DNA from: Viola odorata
Lineage: Eukaryota; Streptophyta; Magnoliopsida; Malpighiales; Violaceae
Length of the DNA: 64,000 bases
NCBI GenBank assembly: GCA_963691705.1
Contig: OY829539.1
Location: 16,852,186 to 16,916,185, forward strand
Direction: 5' to 3'
The position numbers and the translations under genes are program-made. Each line of letters opens with the position of its first letter. The first letter of the stretch is position 1. The notes under the pieces were generated by a model. The model saw nothing but the letters and a program-made list of their open reading frames with translations. It was not told the DNA's origin and made no database searches. Below, in pieces: positions 53,246 to 63,730 of this stretch.

Positions 53246-55887
53246 TGTCGCGAGTATACGACGAATCTGGGACAATACGATACTCAGCGTAAAAGGACGC
53301 CTCGCATTATGCAATGAAGTCGCCACCCTCATTTGTTTGTAGGTTTAGGGAACCTATTGGCATGCATAAAAAATAAAAACTAAGGCAAAATGGATATGAA
53401 CCCGAGAACAGTGGTTCGGGGTCGCGTTATGGACTCGGGAAGGTGTTAGGCACCCGAGTCACATCCTAAAAGGTTACCGGATACAAGAGGTGTTTAATCA
53501 TGTTTGAAAAATAAAAAGTCCTAATTTAGGTGATCATGCCCGATGGATAAATTAAATATAACATTTCTAAATAATACGAGCGTAAAAAGTGTGAAATAAA
53601 TAAAAGGTAAGAAACGTTTACTTGTGGAGGGATATCGGGCGGATATACCCTTTTTTGGACAAAGTTGTGAGGCGTACTTGTGAAAAACATTGATTGATTT
53701 ACCCTACAAAGTTGAGGTTATTAGTTCGGGAAAAAAGTAGATAAATATTTAATGACTTATTGCGAGTGAAATAATTAATTTTAACGATTAAATGCGAGCG
53801 GGATAATTATTTAAATATTCTAAAGCATGCAAAGATAATTAGTTAAATAGTACAAGTATTCAAATAATCGATATCAAAATTATTGTACGCACGCAAGTGA
53901 AATAATTATTTTTGACGATTAAACGTGAGCAGAATAATTAAACATGCAAAAGCAAACGAAAATAAATGAACATGTGAACATACAAAAATAATAATTAAAC
54001 ATGCAAGCATACGAAAATAATAATTAAACATGCGAGCATACGAAAATAAATAAATAGTACAAGCATGCAAAAATTAAATAAACAATACAAGCATACGAAA
54101 ATACGAAAAATAAACAATGCGGGTGCGGAAGTAAATAAACAGTACAAGTGTGCGAAAAATAAATAAACAATACAAGTGCAGAAAATAAAGAAACAGTACA
54201 ATGTACGGAAATGAATAAACAGTGCAATGTGCGGAAAATAGTAAATAGTGCAATGTGCAGAAAATAAATAGTGCAAGTGCGAGTGTGAAAATAAATAAAT
54301 AGTACAAGCGTGCGAGAAATAAATGCGATGGTCTTGAAAATTTGGACTAGGCCCGCTGGGCCTAGAAATTGGGCCCACGGCAGCCCATCTTCTCTCTTTT
54401 CCACTTGGGCTTGGCGCAAGCCAAGCCCATGACTAATTAAAATAAATGACCAGCCCAAGCCCACTTCTCCTTCTTTCTTTCCCGTTTGCCAAGCCCACCC
54501 TTCTTTTTTTATTCCAATTTGGGCTTGGCTTGTGCCAAGCCCATGATCAAGTAAATGAACATCCCTGTTCATCGTCTCCCCTCCTCTCGCCTGCGTCTTC
54601 TCCAGTCAACAAAGCAGAACAGTGACTCGGCGGCAGCAGCGTGACCAGCAACGGCGGTATGACAGCTGTGGTGACGGGATGGCCGTGGCGAGGTGCGGCT
54701 AATCTCTTCTTCCTCTCGACGCCGAACAGTAGCAGCAGTAGAGAGCAGCAACGTGGCAGCTCCGGCAAGGGACAACAGCAGCAACGGCGTGACAGGCGAC
54801 GGTGGTAGCTCCGGCAAGGGACAGTAGCAGCAACGGCGTGACAGGCGACGGTGGCAGCTCCGGCAAGGGACAGCAGCAGCAACGTGGGAGCTTGGCGATG
54901 GCGAAGCAGCCCGACAGTGGCGGCGTACGGCAGTGAGTCGACTTCATCCTCCATCGTCGGCGGAGCAACAACAGCGTTGATGCGGTAGCAGCGGCGTAAA
55001 CTCGCGTGGCGGCGCTTCGGTGGTGAAGAAAAGAAAAGAAGATGGCAGTCTGTGGCGGAGGGCAGTGGTGATGCGGCTTCTCTTTTTTCTCTCCTCCTCC
55101 CTCCTCCTGTGCTTGTGGCTTCGGCTGCACTTTATAGGAGTTTTAGGCGGTGGATGCGAGGATAAGGTGGCCTTGATGACGTCCGATGACGAGGTGAGGA
55201 TGAGCAGTGGCGTGGCTCGAGGAAGAACGTGAGGCTCGAGGAGGAGAACAGTAAGGCGGTTGGAGATTTAGGCTCGTGCATGAACCAAATGAAAAATGAT
55301 GCATGCCTACGTGTTAATTACCTCAACCATTTGATCTTGGTTGACTTTCAAAAGTCAACTAGATCAATGGTTGAGATGAAGTCTTGATTTGTTATTTAAT
55401 TATTCAGTTTAAGTAGATGATACGAGCAATTTTGCGAGAAAATGAGTATAAACTCAAGCCGAAAATGTTAAAACGTATAATAAAATAAAATAAACTAATT
55501 AACACACAGTAAGTGACAGAAAAGTTTGCTACATAGTTCGATAAAAAAATATTTACTTATAAGCAATAAAAGTTCTAGCGTAATAAAATACTAAAATAAA
55601 AATTGAGCGAAACGAAAAGAGATGGCGTGAGTTAGAAAAATAATAAAAATTAAGTAGCTAATGACCAAAGTTGTTCGACCCTTGGCTTCGAGAACTTGAC
55701 TCGGGAACCGATACTGGTTCGAACGGAAAAAGTGATAAAAAAACGAAAAATGTATGAAATAAAATTTAAATGACATTAAGCGTAAAAATAAACATCAGAT
55801 TGACGTAAATAAATGGAAGTACGATTTTAGAAAAATGATGACAGAAATGCGACAACTGAAAAATTTTAAATCCAAAATCGGGTAGCA
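53246..55887 (-). repeat. Element F right (5') LTR
   Basis: On the minus strand it begins TGCTACCCGATTTTGG at 55887 and ends TCGCGACA at 53246. Very close to the left LTR, with small indels, which suggests a fairly recent insertion. It carries the same hairpin, TATA box and palindromic stems. Confidence 0.85.
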
Positions 55888-55935
55888 ACAAAAGGAATAG
55901 AAGAAAACGATAGTAGCAGTAACAGCTAACGGTAC

Positions 55936-56517
55936 CTGAACGGACGTAGAAACCAGGGGAACTCTCGAAGGAATGGTGTCGGCAATGGTGACTCCCGAGG
56001 AGATAGTACCCTGAGGAAGAATGGGATGCCTACCGTTTGTTTTCATACTTCTCTTCTTTCTCATGAAACGTACTCGCGAAGATGACGCCTGAGTAGTGTC
56101 AAGGATAGCAGCAGCGGCAACGGTAGTAGCGGCAGCTTCCTCTCTCTTCTTCTACTCTCTTTTTCCTTTTCCTCCTAATGTACTCAGGCTCCCAACCAGG
56201 CGGAGGCACTGCATAGTCACGAAAAAATGTCAGTGTTAGTACTTCCCAGAAGTATAAAGAAAGAGGGACAAACACTCACCCATTTTGCATTCTTCAACAT
56301 TCGCCCCGTTAGCCACTTTACAGGTGACGATACTAAAGTCCAGTTAGAGAAGTGTCTATAGCCAACCGTCCTCTAGAGTAGAAAGCGGTTTCCTACTACC
56401 CCAAGCCCCATTTTTGACTTTATGATTAAACCCGGTCCTCCACAAGGGTTCGGGTAGGTCAACGATAAAAAATCCCTCTTTCCAGCCAGCAATGGAAGAC
56501 TCGATGTTCATGGGTTT
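55936..56517 (-). pseudogene. Retand-2 antisense gene A', exon 2 and end of exon 1
   Basis: Minus strand from 56517: SIAGWKEGFFIVDLPEPLWR and TGFN, the end of the Transposase_28-like domain, interrupted upstream by element D. After two stops, exon 1 ends at 56280 (residues NVEECKM). The putative intron is 56279-56209 (71 bp, GTGAGT...TATGCAG). Exon 2 (56208-55936) starts PPPGWEPEYIRRKRKKRV, a basic stretch similar to PPAGWKPE in Retand-1, and contains a frameshift. It ends at donor GTACCG (55935). Confidence 0.65.
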
Positions 56518-57498
56518 TGATACGATCCTAGTTGCGTAGGATGCGTAGCACGTACCTTTTGATCTTTGTTCAAGACTGGATTTCAATCTGTGGAAATAAT
56601 ATGACTCTCTTGATGTTTAAATCTCCTAACAGCCAGGCGTTAAGCAATCTAAACCAAGCAATCGAGGATCTTGAGTAGAATCCTTAAATCTAAACTCCGG
56701 TATGAGAATCAATCTAAGGCAAACGACACAATGATGCAATATTCGGGTTTTACTTGAAACAGACTCAAGAATTGCAAGACTCAAGAAGGAACAAGTGCTC
56801 ACGGATGAACAATGGGCATAAGTTGCAAGAAACAATTGTTCTGATTATCAAAATTAAGCCAAGTCGGCTAGAAGGAGAAAATACTCCTTATATAGTCTTT
56901 ATAACAAAACCCTAAGTATTTTAAAGTCCCTTCCTTAAATTACTTCTAATTAGCTATTTAAACTAATTAAAAATAATAATAATTAAATACCCCAATAAAT
57001 CCATAAATAGAAAAGTCAGCCAAATAAAAGAAAGTCAAAGGTTTGTTTTACTTTGGCGCAAAACTGGGCAGCACGGATGTAATTACGTCAGGAAGGCGAC
57101 GTAATTACGTCAGGAGCGAAGCGGACCTTGTTTGCCCTTTCTGTTTGGGACGTAATTACGTCATGGGGCTGACGTAATTACGCGGGCATCGAGGTTGGCG
57201 GCTCTCATCCTTCTGTTTGTGGCGTAATTACGCCGGGATGATATCCCCTTGATCACGTCGATCCAAAAGGCCGGTGAAGATCCGGCTACTGGCAGGATCA
57301 CCGTCACTTGGCGTGATGGTATGGAGATTAACCATGCACGGGACTCTCTCTCGCAATGCTGCTCCCTCCATTGCATCCTCGCGCTTCAGCTCTGTGTGAA
57401 GGAGTATAGACAACTGATCTTGAAGCTTTTTGGCTCGTGCTCGAGTCACTGGTCCTAAAGGTGGCAAAGGAACAGTGGAGATGTGTGGGATCGCATCA
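56518..57498 (-). repeat. Element D left (3') LTR, 981 bp
   Basis: On the minus strand it begins TGATGCGATCC after the polypurine tract CCGAAGGGGGAGGGGA and ends GGATCGTATCA. The first ~270 bp encode the end of pol. The TATA box (TATATAA) is at 56888-56895. Confidence 0.85.
57076..57234 (-). promoter_or_regulatory. Five GACGTAATTACGTC-type palindromes in the D LTR
   Basis: Copies at 57076 (one change), 57098 and 57149 (perfect), 57171 (end changed) and 57221 (GGCGTAATTACGCC, itself a perfect palindrome). The right LTR has them at 62676, 62698, 62749, 62771 and 62821. They lie about 180-340 bp upstream of the TATA box. Each combines two ACGT cores with a central TAATTA. Confidence 0.55.
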
Positions 57499-59321
57499 TC
57501 CCCTCCCCCTTCGGAAGGATTTGTCCTCGAATCCAAAGCAGCATCATCCACGCCATAATCATCCCCTACATCATAGAAAGAGAGATCAGCAACATTAAAT
57601 GTAGAACTAATTGCACCATACTCACTAGGCAACGCAAGTTTGTATGTGTTATTGTTGATCTTCTCCACGATTTGGAATGACCCATCACCGCGAGGAGAGA
57701 TCTTGCCACGCCGTTGAGCTGGGAAGCGCTCATTGCGCATATACAACCAAACCCAGTCGGCAACATTGAAAGCTACTAGCTTCCGTCCCTCATTGCGCTT
57801 CTGAGCAACCTTCTCATTCATACACTCAATGTTCTGCTTGGCCTTGGCATGGAGTTTCTTCATGAACTCAGCTTTCCGTTCTCCATCTAAACTCACGACA
57901 TCACTTAAAGGTAAAGGGGTTAAATCCAAAATAGTTCTAGGATTAAAACCATACACAAGTTCAAATGGGGAATAGTGAGTAGTAGAATGGACAGCACGGT
58001 TGTAAGCAAATTCAATAAAGGGCAGGTGATCTACCCAAGTACCAACATGCTTACGAACTAAGGTGCGCAGTAATGATCCAAGAGTACGATTGACTACCTC
58101 AGTTTTTCCATCAGTCTGAGGGTGATATGAGGTAGAATATAACAATTTAGTACATATCGTTTTCCATAGGACACGCCAAAAATGACTCAAAAATTTCATG
58201 TCTCTATCACTAACAATAGTCAAAGGAATACCATGTAAGCGAACTACTTCCTTAAAGAACAAACCAACAATTTGAGTAGCATCATAAGTAGTTGAACATG
58301 AGATAAAATGGGACATCTTCGAAAAGCAATCAACCACAACAAAAATACTATCCTTTCCATTCTTAGACTTGGGTAAACCGACTACAAAGTCCATGGATAG
58401 ATCGGTCCAAGGGTGGGAAGGCGCAGGCAAAGGTAGAAATTCGCCATGGTTAGTGACCTTAGACTTGGCCCTACGGCACACCAGACATCTAGCAACAAGA
58501 CGCACAACATCACATTTCATGTGAGGCCAATAAAAATGATCATGCAAGATATCTAAAGTTTTGGTCACGCCAAAGTGACCCATGAGTCCACCACTGTGGG
58601 ACTCAAGTACCAGTAATTCACGCAAAGAACAATGCGGAATAGACAAACGTTTCTCCCTAGATAAGTATCCATCATGCAAATAATACTTAGAGCCAGCAAT
58701 AAACAAGTAATGCACAAATATAGTACCACTAAGCTCATCTAACATGTCATCTAAATGAGGTATGGGATGGCGATACTTTACAGTGATCTTGTTAACAGCT
58801 CGCCAGTCAACACACATGCGCCAGGAACCGTCTTTCTTAGGAATAAGAATAACAGGAACTGCGCATGGAGATAGGCTTTCGCGCACATAACCTTTGCTGA
58901 GCAAGTCATCAACTTGTCTCTGAAGCTCCTTAGTCTCCTCTGGGTTACTCCTATATACTGGTCGATGAGGGATGACAGAGCCTGGAATGAAGTCAATACG
59001 ATGCTCAATACCGCGAACTGGTGGCATCTCTTCGGGTAATACGTCCTTGAATTCCTACAAAAGAGAGGAGATACTAGATGGAGTAGAATAAAAAGGGTCA
59101 GAGTTAGAAGAGTTCAAACAATAAGAGCAAAAACGCATTAGAAGTAGGGGTCGGCTTGCGCCAAAACAATCTTTCTTGGAAATCAATATTTTCCTCACTT
59201 CGCTATCCTTGGCATACGCTCTCGAATTCTTTTTACTTGTCTCTCCTTTTATCCTCTCAATGCCACTCTGAGCATGCTTACTTTTTTCATGCTCTATGTT
59301 TTCTGACACTCTCAATTTCAC
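57228..59321 (-). pseudogene. pol: Element D pol: RT start fused in frame to integrase
   Basis: A 599-codon frame (59027-57228), with the same frame open upstream to 59321 except for one TAG at 59053. It begins with the RT entry (GIEHRIDFIPGS, KKDGSWRMCVDWRAVNK, KYRHPIPHLDDMLDELSG). It then jumps to text just before integrase (SKYYLHDGYLSREKRL), so the RT catalytic core and the whole RNase H are missing without loss of frame. Integrase is complete: HFGVTKT...CLVCRRAKS, VVVDCFSKMSHF, VSDRDMKFLSHFW, QTDGKTEVVNR. The end (NPSEGGGDDAI, GPVTRARAKKLQDQ) lies in the LTR and stops at 57228. Confidence 0.85.
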
Positions 59322-61347
59322 TCTTTCTATGCTCTATGTTTTCATGGAAGCTGTTTTTCTCACACTCTCTCTGCCCATGCTCACTCTTTTCATAGGGGAT
59401 GTTCGGCTCACTATTTCCCTCTTTCCTTTCGACTCTCAAGCCTTCTCTTTTCCTCTCAATTTCTTTTGTTATCTCATACTCAGCATGGGACTTAGCAAGC
59501 CAATGCTGGTCCTTCAGCACCTCGGCCGGTGTGAGAGGCGCCAATGTAAACTTCTGTCCGTTCTTTACTAACTTGTAGTGATTGCGCTTGCCATCATGAA
59601 TGGCCTCTCTATCATACTGCCATGGCCTCCCAAGGATGATATGACTCGCTTGTATTGGGACTACGTCACACAGCACCTCATCCTTGTACTTGTCAATTGA
59701 GAAATTAACTAACACTTGTCTAGTCACCTTGATCCCTAGCCCATCCGTCATCCATTGTAAGTTGTACGGATGTGGATGTTTGATTGTTTGTAACCCGAGC
59801 TTGTACACCATCATCCAGCTCGCACAGTTAGTGTAACTCCCATTATCAATGATGATTGCACACCCTTTCTTATCAACCAATCCGCGAGTATGAAATAGGT
59901 TTTCTCGCTGTTCTTCATCAAGAACCTCTTCTTTCACTTGTGCGCTTAGGCTACGGTGCACCACCATCAAGTGACTCTCGGGCTTTAGACAATCCTCCTC
60001 CGACTCATTGTCCTCTTCATCATCCCCTCCGTCTGAACCCCGATTGTCTTCATCTGATTCTTCGTCTCCATTGGGTCTTATGATGAACACTCGTTTGTTA
60101 GGACATTCGGCTCTTCGATGGCCTCTCCCGTTACATTGAAAGTAAATAATGTCTTTGGTAGGTGGTCGGTCGGTAGGTGGTGTATAAGGCTTGCTACCGG
60201 CCGGTCTAGGAATAGAGTTAGTACTGGTTCCCCCTTTGGTATGAGGTAACGCCCTAGGTGTAGCATTCAGACCCTTAACATCCTTTTCCCAAGGTTTCTT
60301 CCAAGTACTAACCTTGGTACTTGTCGGCGCTATTGGGGCTCTACTGTACGGAACCCTCTCCTTCCGTTGCTTCTCTATTTTAGTTGCTAAGTGCAACATT
60401 CCTCTCAACGAATCATAAGGGTGGAGTTCCAATGTGTTAGCAATATCCCTATTCAAGTCGTTGAAGAACCTTGCCATCTTAGCGTCTTCACTTTCAACCG
60501 CTTCTACTCTAGCTAAGGCAATTTCCATCTCGTTGTAGTACTCACTAACACTCTTACTTCCTTGTGTTAGTGACTGCAATCTCTTGTGAAGCTCTTGGTG
60601 AAAATAAGGAGGCACAAACCTCTCCCTCATGAATGCCTTCATTACTTCCCATGTAAGCGGCCCATCTCGCCTTAAGGTGCGATTCCTAATGGTTTGCTCT
60701 ATCCAATGAGTAGCATACCCACTAAATTCGACGGCTGCCAGTTTCACCTTCTTATCCTCTGAGTAGTTATGATAGAAAAAGATTGAATCAACCTTTTTCT
60801 CCCATACCAAATATGCGTCCGGGCCATCTGCACCATCAAACGGTGGAATTTTCATCTTGATGCTACTGAGATTCGCATCTATTCTCCACTTGCTCATTCG
60901 ACCTACCACCCTGCCTAACCCTTGGTACACGACCCTCGTTACCATCTGTATCAGGTAACGGACCTTGTTGACCTCGAGGTGGAGGTCTGGGAGCACCACG
61001 CTCTTGTTCTACAAAGCGCTCGTTGGGAGTCCCCCGCCTATGCCTACCAACGGGTGGAACGTACTCCTACCTCGGATGCCCATCACTCTCGTCATCAGTA
61101 TCGTCGAGATGACCATCTGAAACATCATCCCCAAAAGGGTCCTCCTTTCTCGGTACTGAACCGTGAGAGCTATGCCCCTGGTTAAGAGTAGGTACCCTAT
61201 GCAACTCAACACCTTTAGCATGCGACTCTTCAACCCGCAGTAACCGACTTTTCTAACCTCCGCTGCTACTCCCCTTAGTTCAACCGTGAGTGACTCGAGA
61301 GCTGCCAACACTGGATTGATGTTTGGTCCAGTGACTTCGTCGGACAT
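59287..61347 (-). pseudogene. gag: Element D gag and protease
   Basis: The probable ATG is at 61347 (MSDEVTGPNINPVLAALE). Frameshifts between 61240 and 60999 separate it from a 570-codon frame with the capsid domain (KIPPFDGADGPDAYLVWEKK, SEDKKVKLAAVEFSGYATHW, MRERFVPPYFHQELHKRLQ, GSKSVSEYYNEME). The zinc knuckle has its first Cys changed to Tyr (YFQCNGRGHRRAEC). The protease site is IIIDNGSYTNCAS, followed by ILGRPWQYDREAIHDGK. A highly charged linker closes the frame at 59287, and pol continues in another frame. Confidence 0.8.
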
Positions 61348-62117
61348 CCTGTAGTTCCTGAAAGCACAACACTAGCAAAGCACATAAAATTTCACTAATC
61401 CTAGCACTCCCTCACGTGTTTACACTCGTGTTTATTCACTCTAATAATCTCACAAATAAGCACTCAAATTTCCTGCAATGCCGATTGTTAGTAAGACTCA
61501 AGAATAAGAATAAAGCTTCCAAAGATACTCCCAAGGACAACTAGTTGCAAAACAAATGTGGATATTAGGTAACCGAGTAGTTGCAATAAGCAATCAACTA
61601 CGCAATTATCTAATGGAGTAGAAAGCAATGTATTAGGGATCAAAGAAGAGATCAAAGACTCAAGAACAACTCAAATATGTCGCAAGATGCGATTCTTTTG
61701 ATAGACAATATGCGTTCACCTTGCTCTTGCCTCTTTTGCTTTCCTTTTGATATTGGAGTTCAACACTTTTATCTTTTGTAATTGTAAATTGACGTAGTCT
61801 TTAAATTTTTTTTTGACTACGTACACAGTTTAGTGTTTCGATCACAGATTTTGACTCCAAACTCCAAATCACATGATTATTTTTGATTTGGATTCCTAAC
61901 AAACACAGCTTTCCAACGATACCTTTCTTATTGAAAACGCACTTCAATAGCTATATATATAATTACAATTTCGAAACTGACACACATGTATCGAACCAAG
62001 CACACAAGGAAATCGGTTTTAGAATTCAGAAGAAGAAGAAACCAATTTCAGCGATGAAAACTTGAAAATAAAAGGGATACCTTACCAATCATGAACACCT
62101 TAAGCTCCGCTACCAAC
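61348..62117 (-). other. Element D leader and primer binding site
   Basis: Minus-strand TTGGTAGCGGAGC directly follows the LTR end GTATCA at 62118. It resembles the initiator-Met tRNA site with three differences and is identical in this core to copia E. The remaining ~750 bp leader shows no ORF. Confidence 0.6.
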
Positions 62118-63098
62118 TGATACGATCCTAGTTGCGTAGGATGCGTAGCACGTACCTTTTGATCTTTGTTCAAGACTGGATTTCAATCTGCGGAAATAAT
62201 ATGACTCTCTTGATGTTTAAATCTCCTAACAGCCAGGCGTTAAGCAATCTAAACCAAGCAATCGAGGATCTTGAGTAGAATCCTTAAATCTAGACTCTGG
62301 TATGAGAATCAATCTAAGGCAAACGACACAATGATGCAATATTCGGGTTTTACTTGAAACAGACTCGAGAATTGCAAGACTCAAGAAGGAACAAGTGCTC
62401 ACGGATGAACAATGGGCATAAGTTGCAAGAAACAATTGTTCTGATTATCAAAATTAAGCCAAGTCGGCTAGAAGGAGAAAATACTCCTTATATAGTCTTT
62501 ATAACAAAACCCTAAGTATTTTAAAGTCCCTTCCTTAAATTACTTCTAATTAGCTATTTAAACTAATTAAAAATAATAATAATTAAATACCCCAATAAAT
62601 CCATAAATAGAAAAGTCAGCCAAATAAAAGAAAGTCAAAGGTTTGTTTTACTTTGGCGCAAAACTGGGCAGCACAGACGTAATTACGTCAGGAAGGTGAC
62701 GTAATTACGTCGGGAGCGAAGCGGACCTTGTTTGCCCCTTCTGTTTGGGACGTAATTACGTCATGGGGCTGACGTAATTACACCGGCATCGAGGTTGGCG
62801 GCTTGCGTCCTTCTGTTTGTGGCGTAATTACGCCGGGATGATATCCCCCTAATCACGTCGATCCAAAAGACCGGTGAAGATCCGGCTACCGGTAGGATCA
62901 CCGTCACTTGGCGTGATGGTAAGGAGATTAACCATGCGCGGGACTCTCTCTCGTAATGTTGCTCCCTCCATTGCATCCTCGCACTTCTGCTCTGTGTGAA
63001 GGAGTATAGACAACTGATCTTGAAGCTTTTTGGTTCGTGCTCGAGTCACTGGTCCTGAAGGTGGCAAAGGAACAGTGGAGATGCGTGGGATCGCATCA
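62118..63098 (-). repeat. Element D right (5') LTR, 981 bp
   Basis: Same termini and length as the left LTR. The frame 63067-62849 inside it is the duplicated pol end, not a separate gene. TATA box at about 62488-62495. Confidence 0.85.
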
Positions 63099-63564
63099 AG
63101 TTTCAGGTAAAGGGCTTTAAGGAATCATCATGATAACGGGGCGCTATCAATATCACCCCTCTACGAGAATATAGCTGAAAAATATTTTGAAGTAATGCTA
63201 GGGAAGGGGATTCGATTTCCTTAAACCGGCATAATGCCAGGAAAGCAGAAACAACGCAAATTACGTTAGAGCTCAGTTGGGCCGAATTCAAGTCACAATC
63301 AATCAGCAACTGTTTCACTTAGGGGTCAAGAGGAAGCCGAAACCCATAACTAAATAATTTGGCGTACAACATCCTACTATTATCAGGCATTTCACTATTA
63401 AGGCGAAGTGACTCAGAAACAACTCGAACTGAGTAGCCATCTGGAAACTGAGCATTAAACATAGCCAACTCATGATGAACCATGGGCAAAGTATACAGAG
63501 AAGTGGGTGTATTCTCAATCTTTTCTTCCCCAAAAGACTTCTTAGAGCGATGAGTTCTCGCCAT
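63099..63564 (-). pseudogene. Retand-2 antisense gene A', 5' part of exon 1
   Basis: The ATG at 63564 starts MARTHRSKKSFGEEKIENTP. It carries the first half of the Transposase_28-like domain: SLRLNSEMPDNSRMLYAKLF, SYGFRLPLDP, an in-frame TAA at about 63318, then LNSAQLSSNVICVVSAFLAL and PRYHDDSLKPFT, where element D interrupts. The sequence continues at 56517. Shared blocks with Retand-1 gene A (RLNSELLGNRRILYAKMF) leave no doubt about homology. Confidence 0.7.
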
Positions 63565-63717
63565 AATTCACAAAAAAGAGGAAGTGGGAAGAAAGAAATG
63601 TGTGTACCTTCGATAAAGAAACACCAGGAAATCTGGAACAGAGAGGAAAGAGCAATGCGAATCATTTTTAGAAGGAAACAATGTGTGGGAAAAGTGATAA
63701 AAAAAGAAAAAGAGGAC

Positions 63718-63730
63718 ATTATATATAACC
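63718..63730 (-). promoter_or_regulatory. TATA box of antisense gene A' in Retand-2
   Basis: Minus-strand GGTTATATATAATG about 155 bp before the ATG at 63564, the same distance as in Retand-1 gene A. 63731-64000 is the upstream region; nothing else is recognised there. Confidence 0.55.

Larger units (their letters stand above)
44276..55887 (-). mobile_element. Element F: non-autonomous LTR element with 2.6-kb LTRs, no pol
   Basis: Two LTRs of 2615 and 2642 bp, nearly identical by eye, flank 6.35 kb. Orientation is minus: a primer binding site (TTTGGCGACTCCACTGGGGA on the minus strand) lies inside the right LTR and a polypurine tract (AAAGAGGGGGCAACGG) inside the left one. That binding site and the LTR end TCGCGACA are typical of Ogre/Tat-like elements. 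The interior has no gag or pol, only minisatellites and a noncoding block shared with Athila, so it resembles a large retrotransposon derivative (LARD). It sits in intron 2 of antisense gene A' of Retand-2. Confidence 0.75.
56518..63098 (-). mobile_element. Chromovirus-type element D with in-frame RT deletion
   Basis: Two LTRs of 981 bp each (56518-57498 and 62118-63098), TG...CA ends on both sides, and an imperfect 5-bp target duplication (GGTTT at 56513, AGTTT at 63099). Removing it restores the gene A' domain. On the minus strand the order is LTR, primer binding site, gag, protease, a shortened pol, polypurine tract, LTR. By eye the LTRs differ at about 30 positions. The absence of a chromodomain and the pol end inside the LTR resemble CRM-like chromoviruses; the lineage needs a tree. 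Confidence 0.8.

Noticed and set aside
44271..55892. Target site duplication of F
   Set aside because: Flanks share only ACA, and the outer end of the left LTR is mutated, so no duplication can be claimed.
62849..63067. Short minus-strand ORF right of element D
   Set aside because: It is the pol end contained in D's 5' LTR, not a separate gene.
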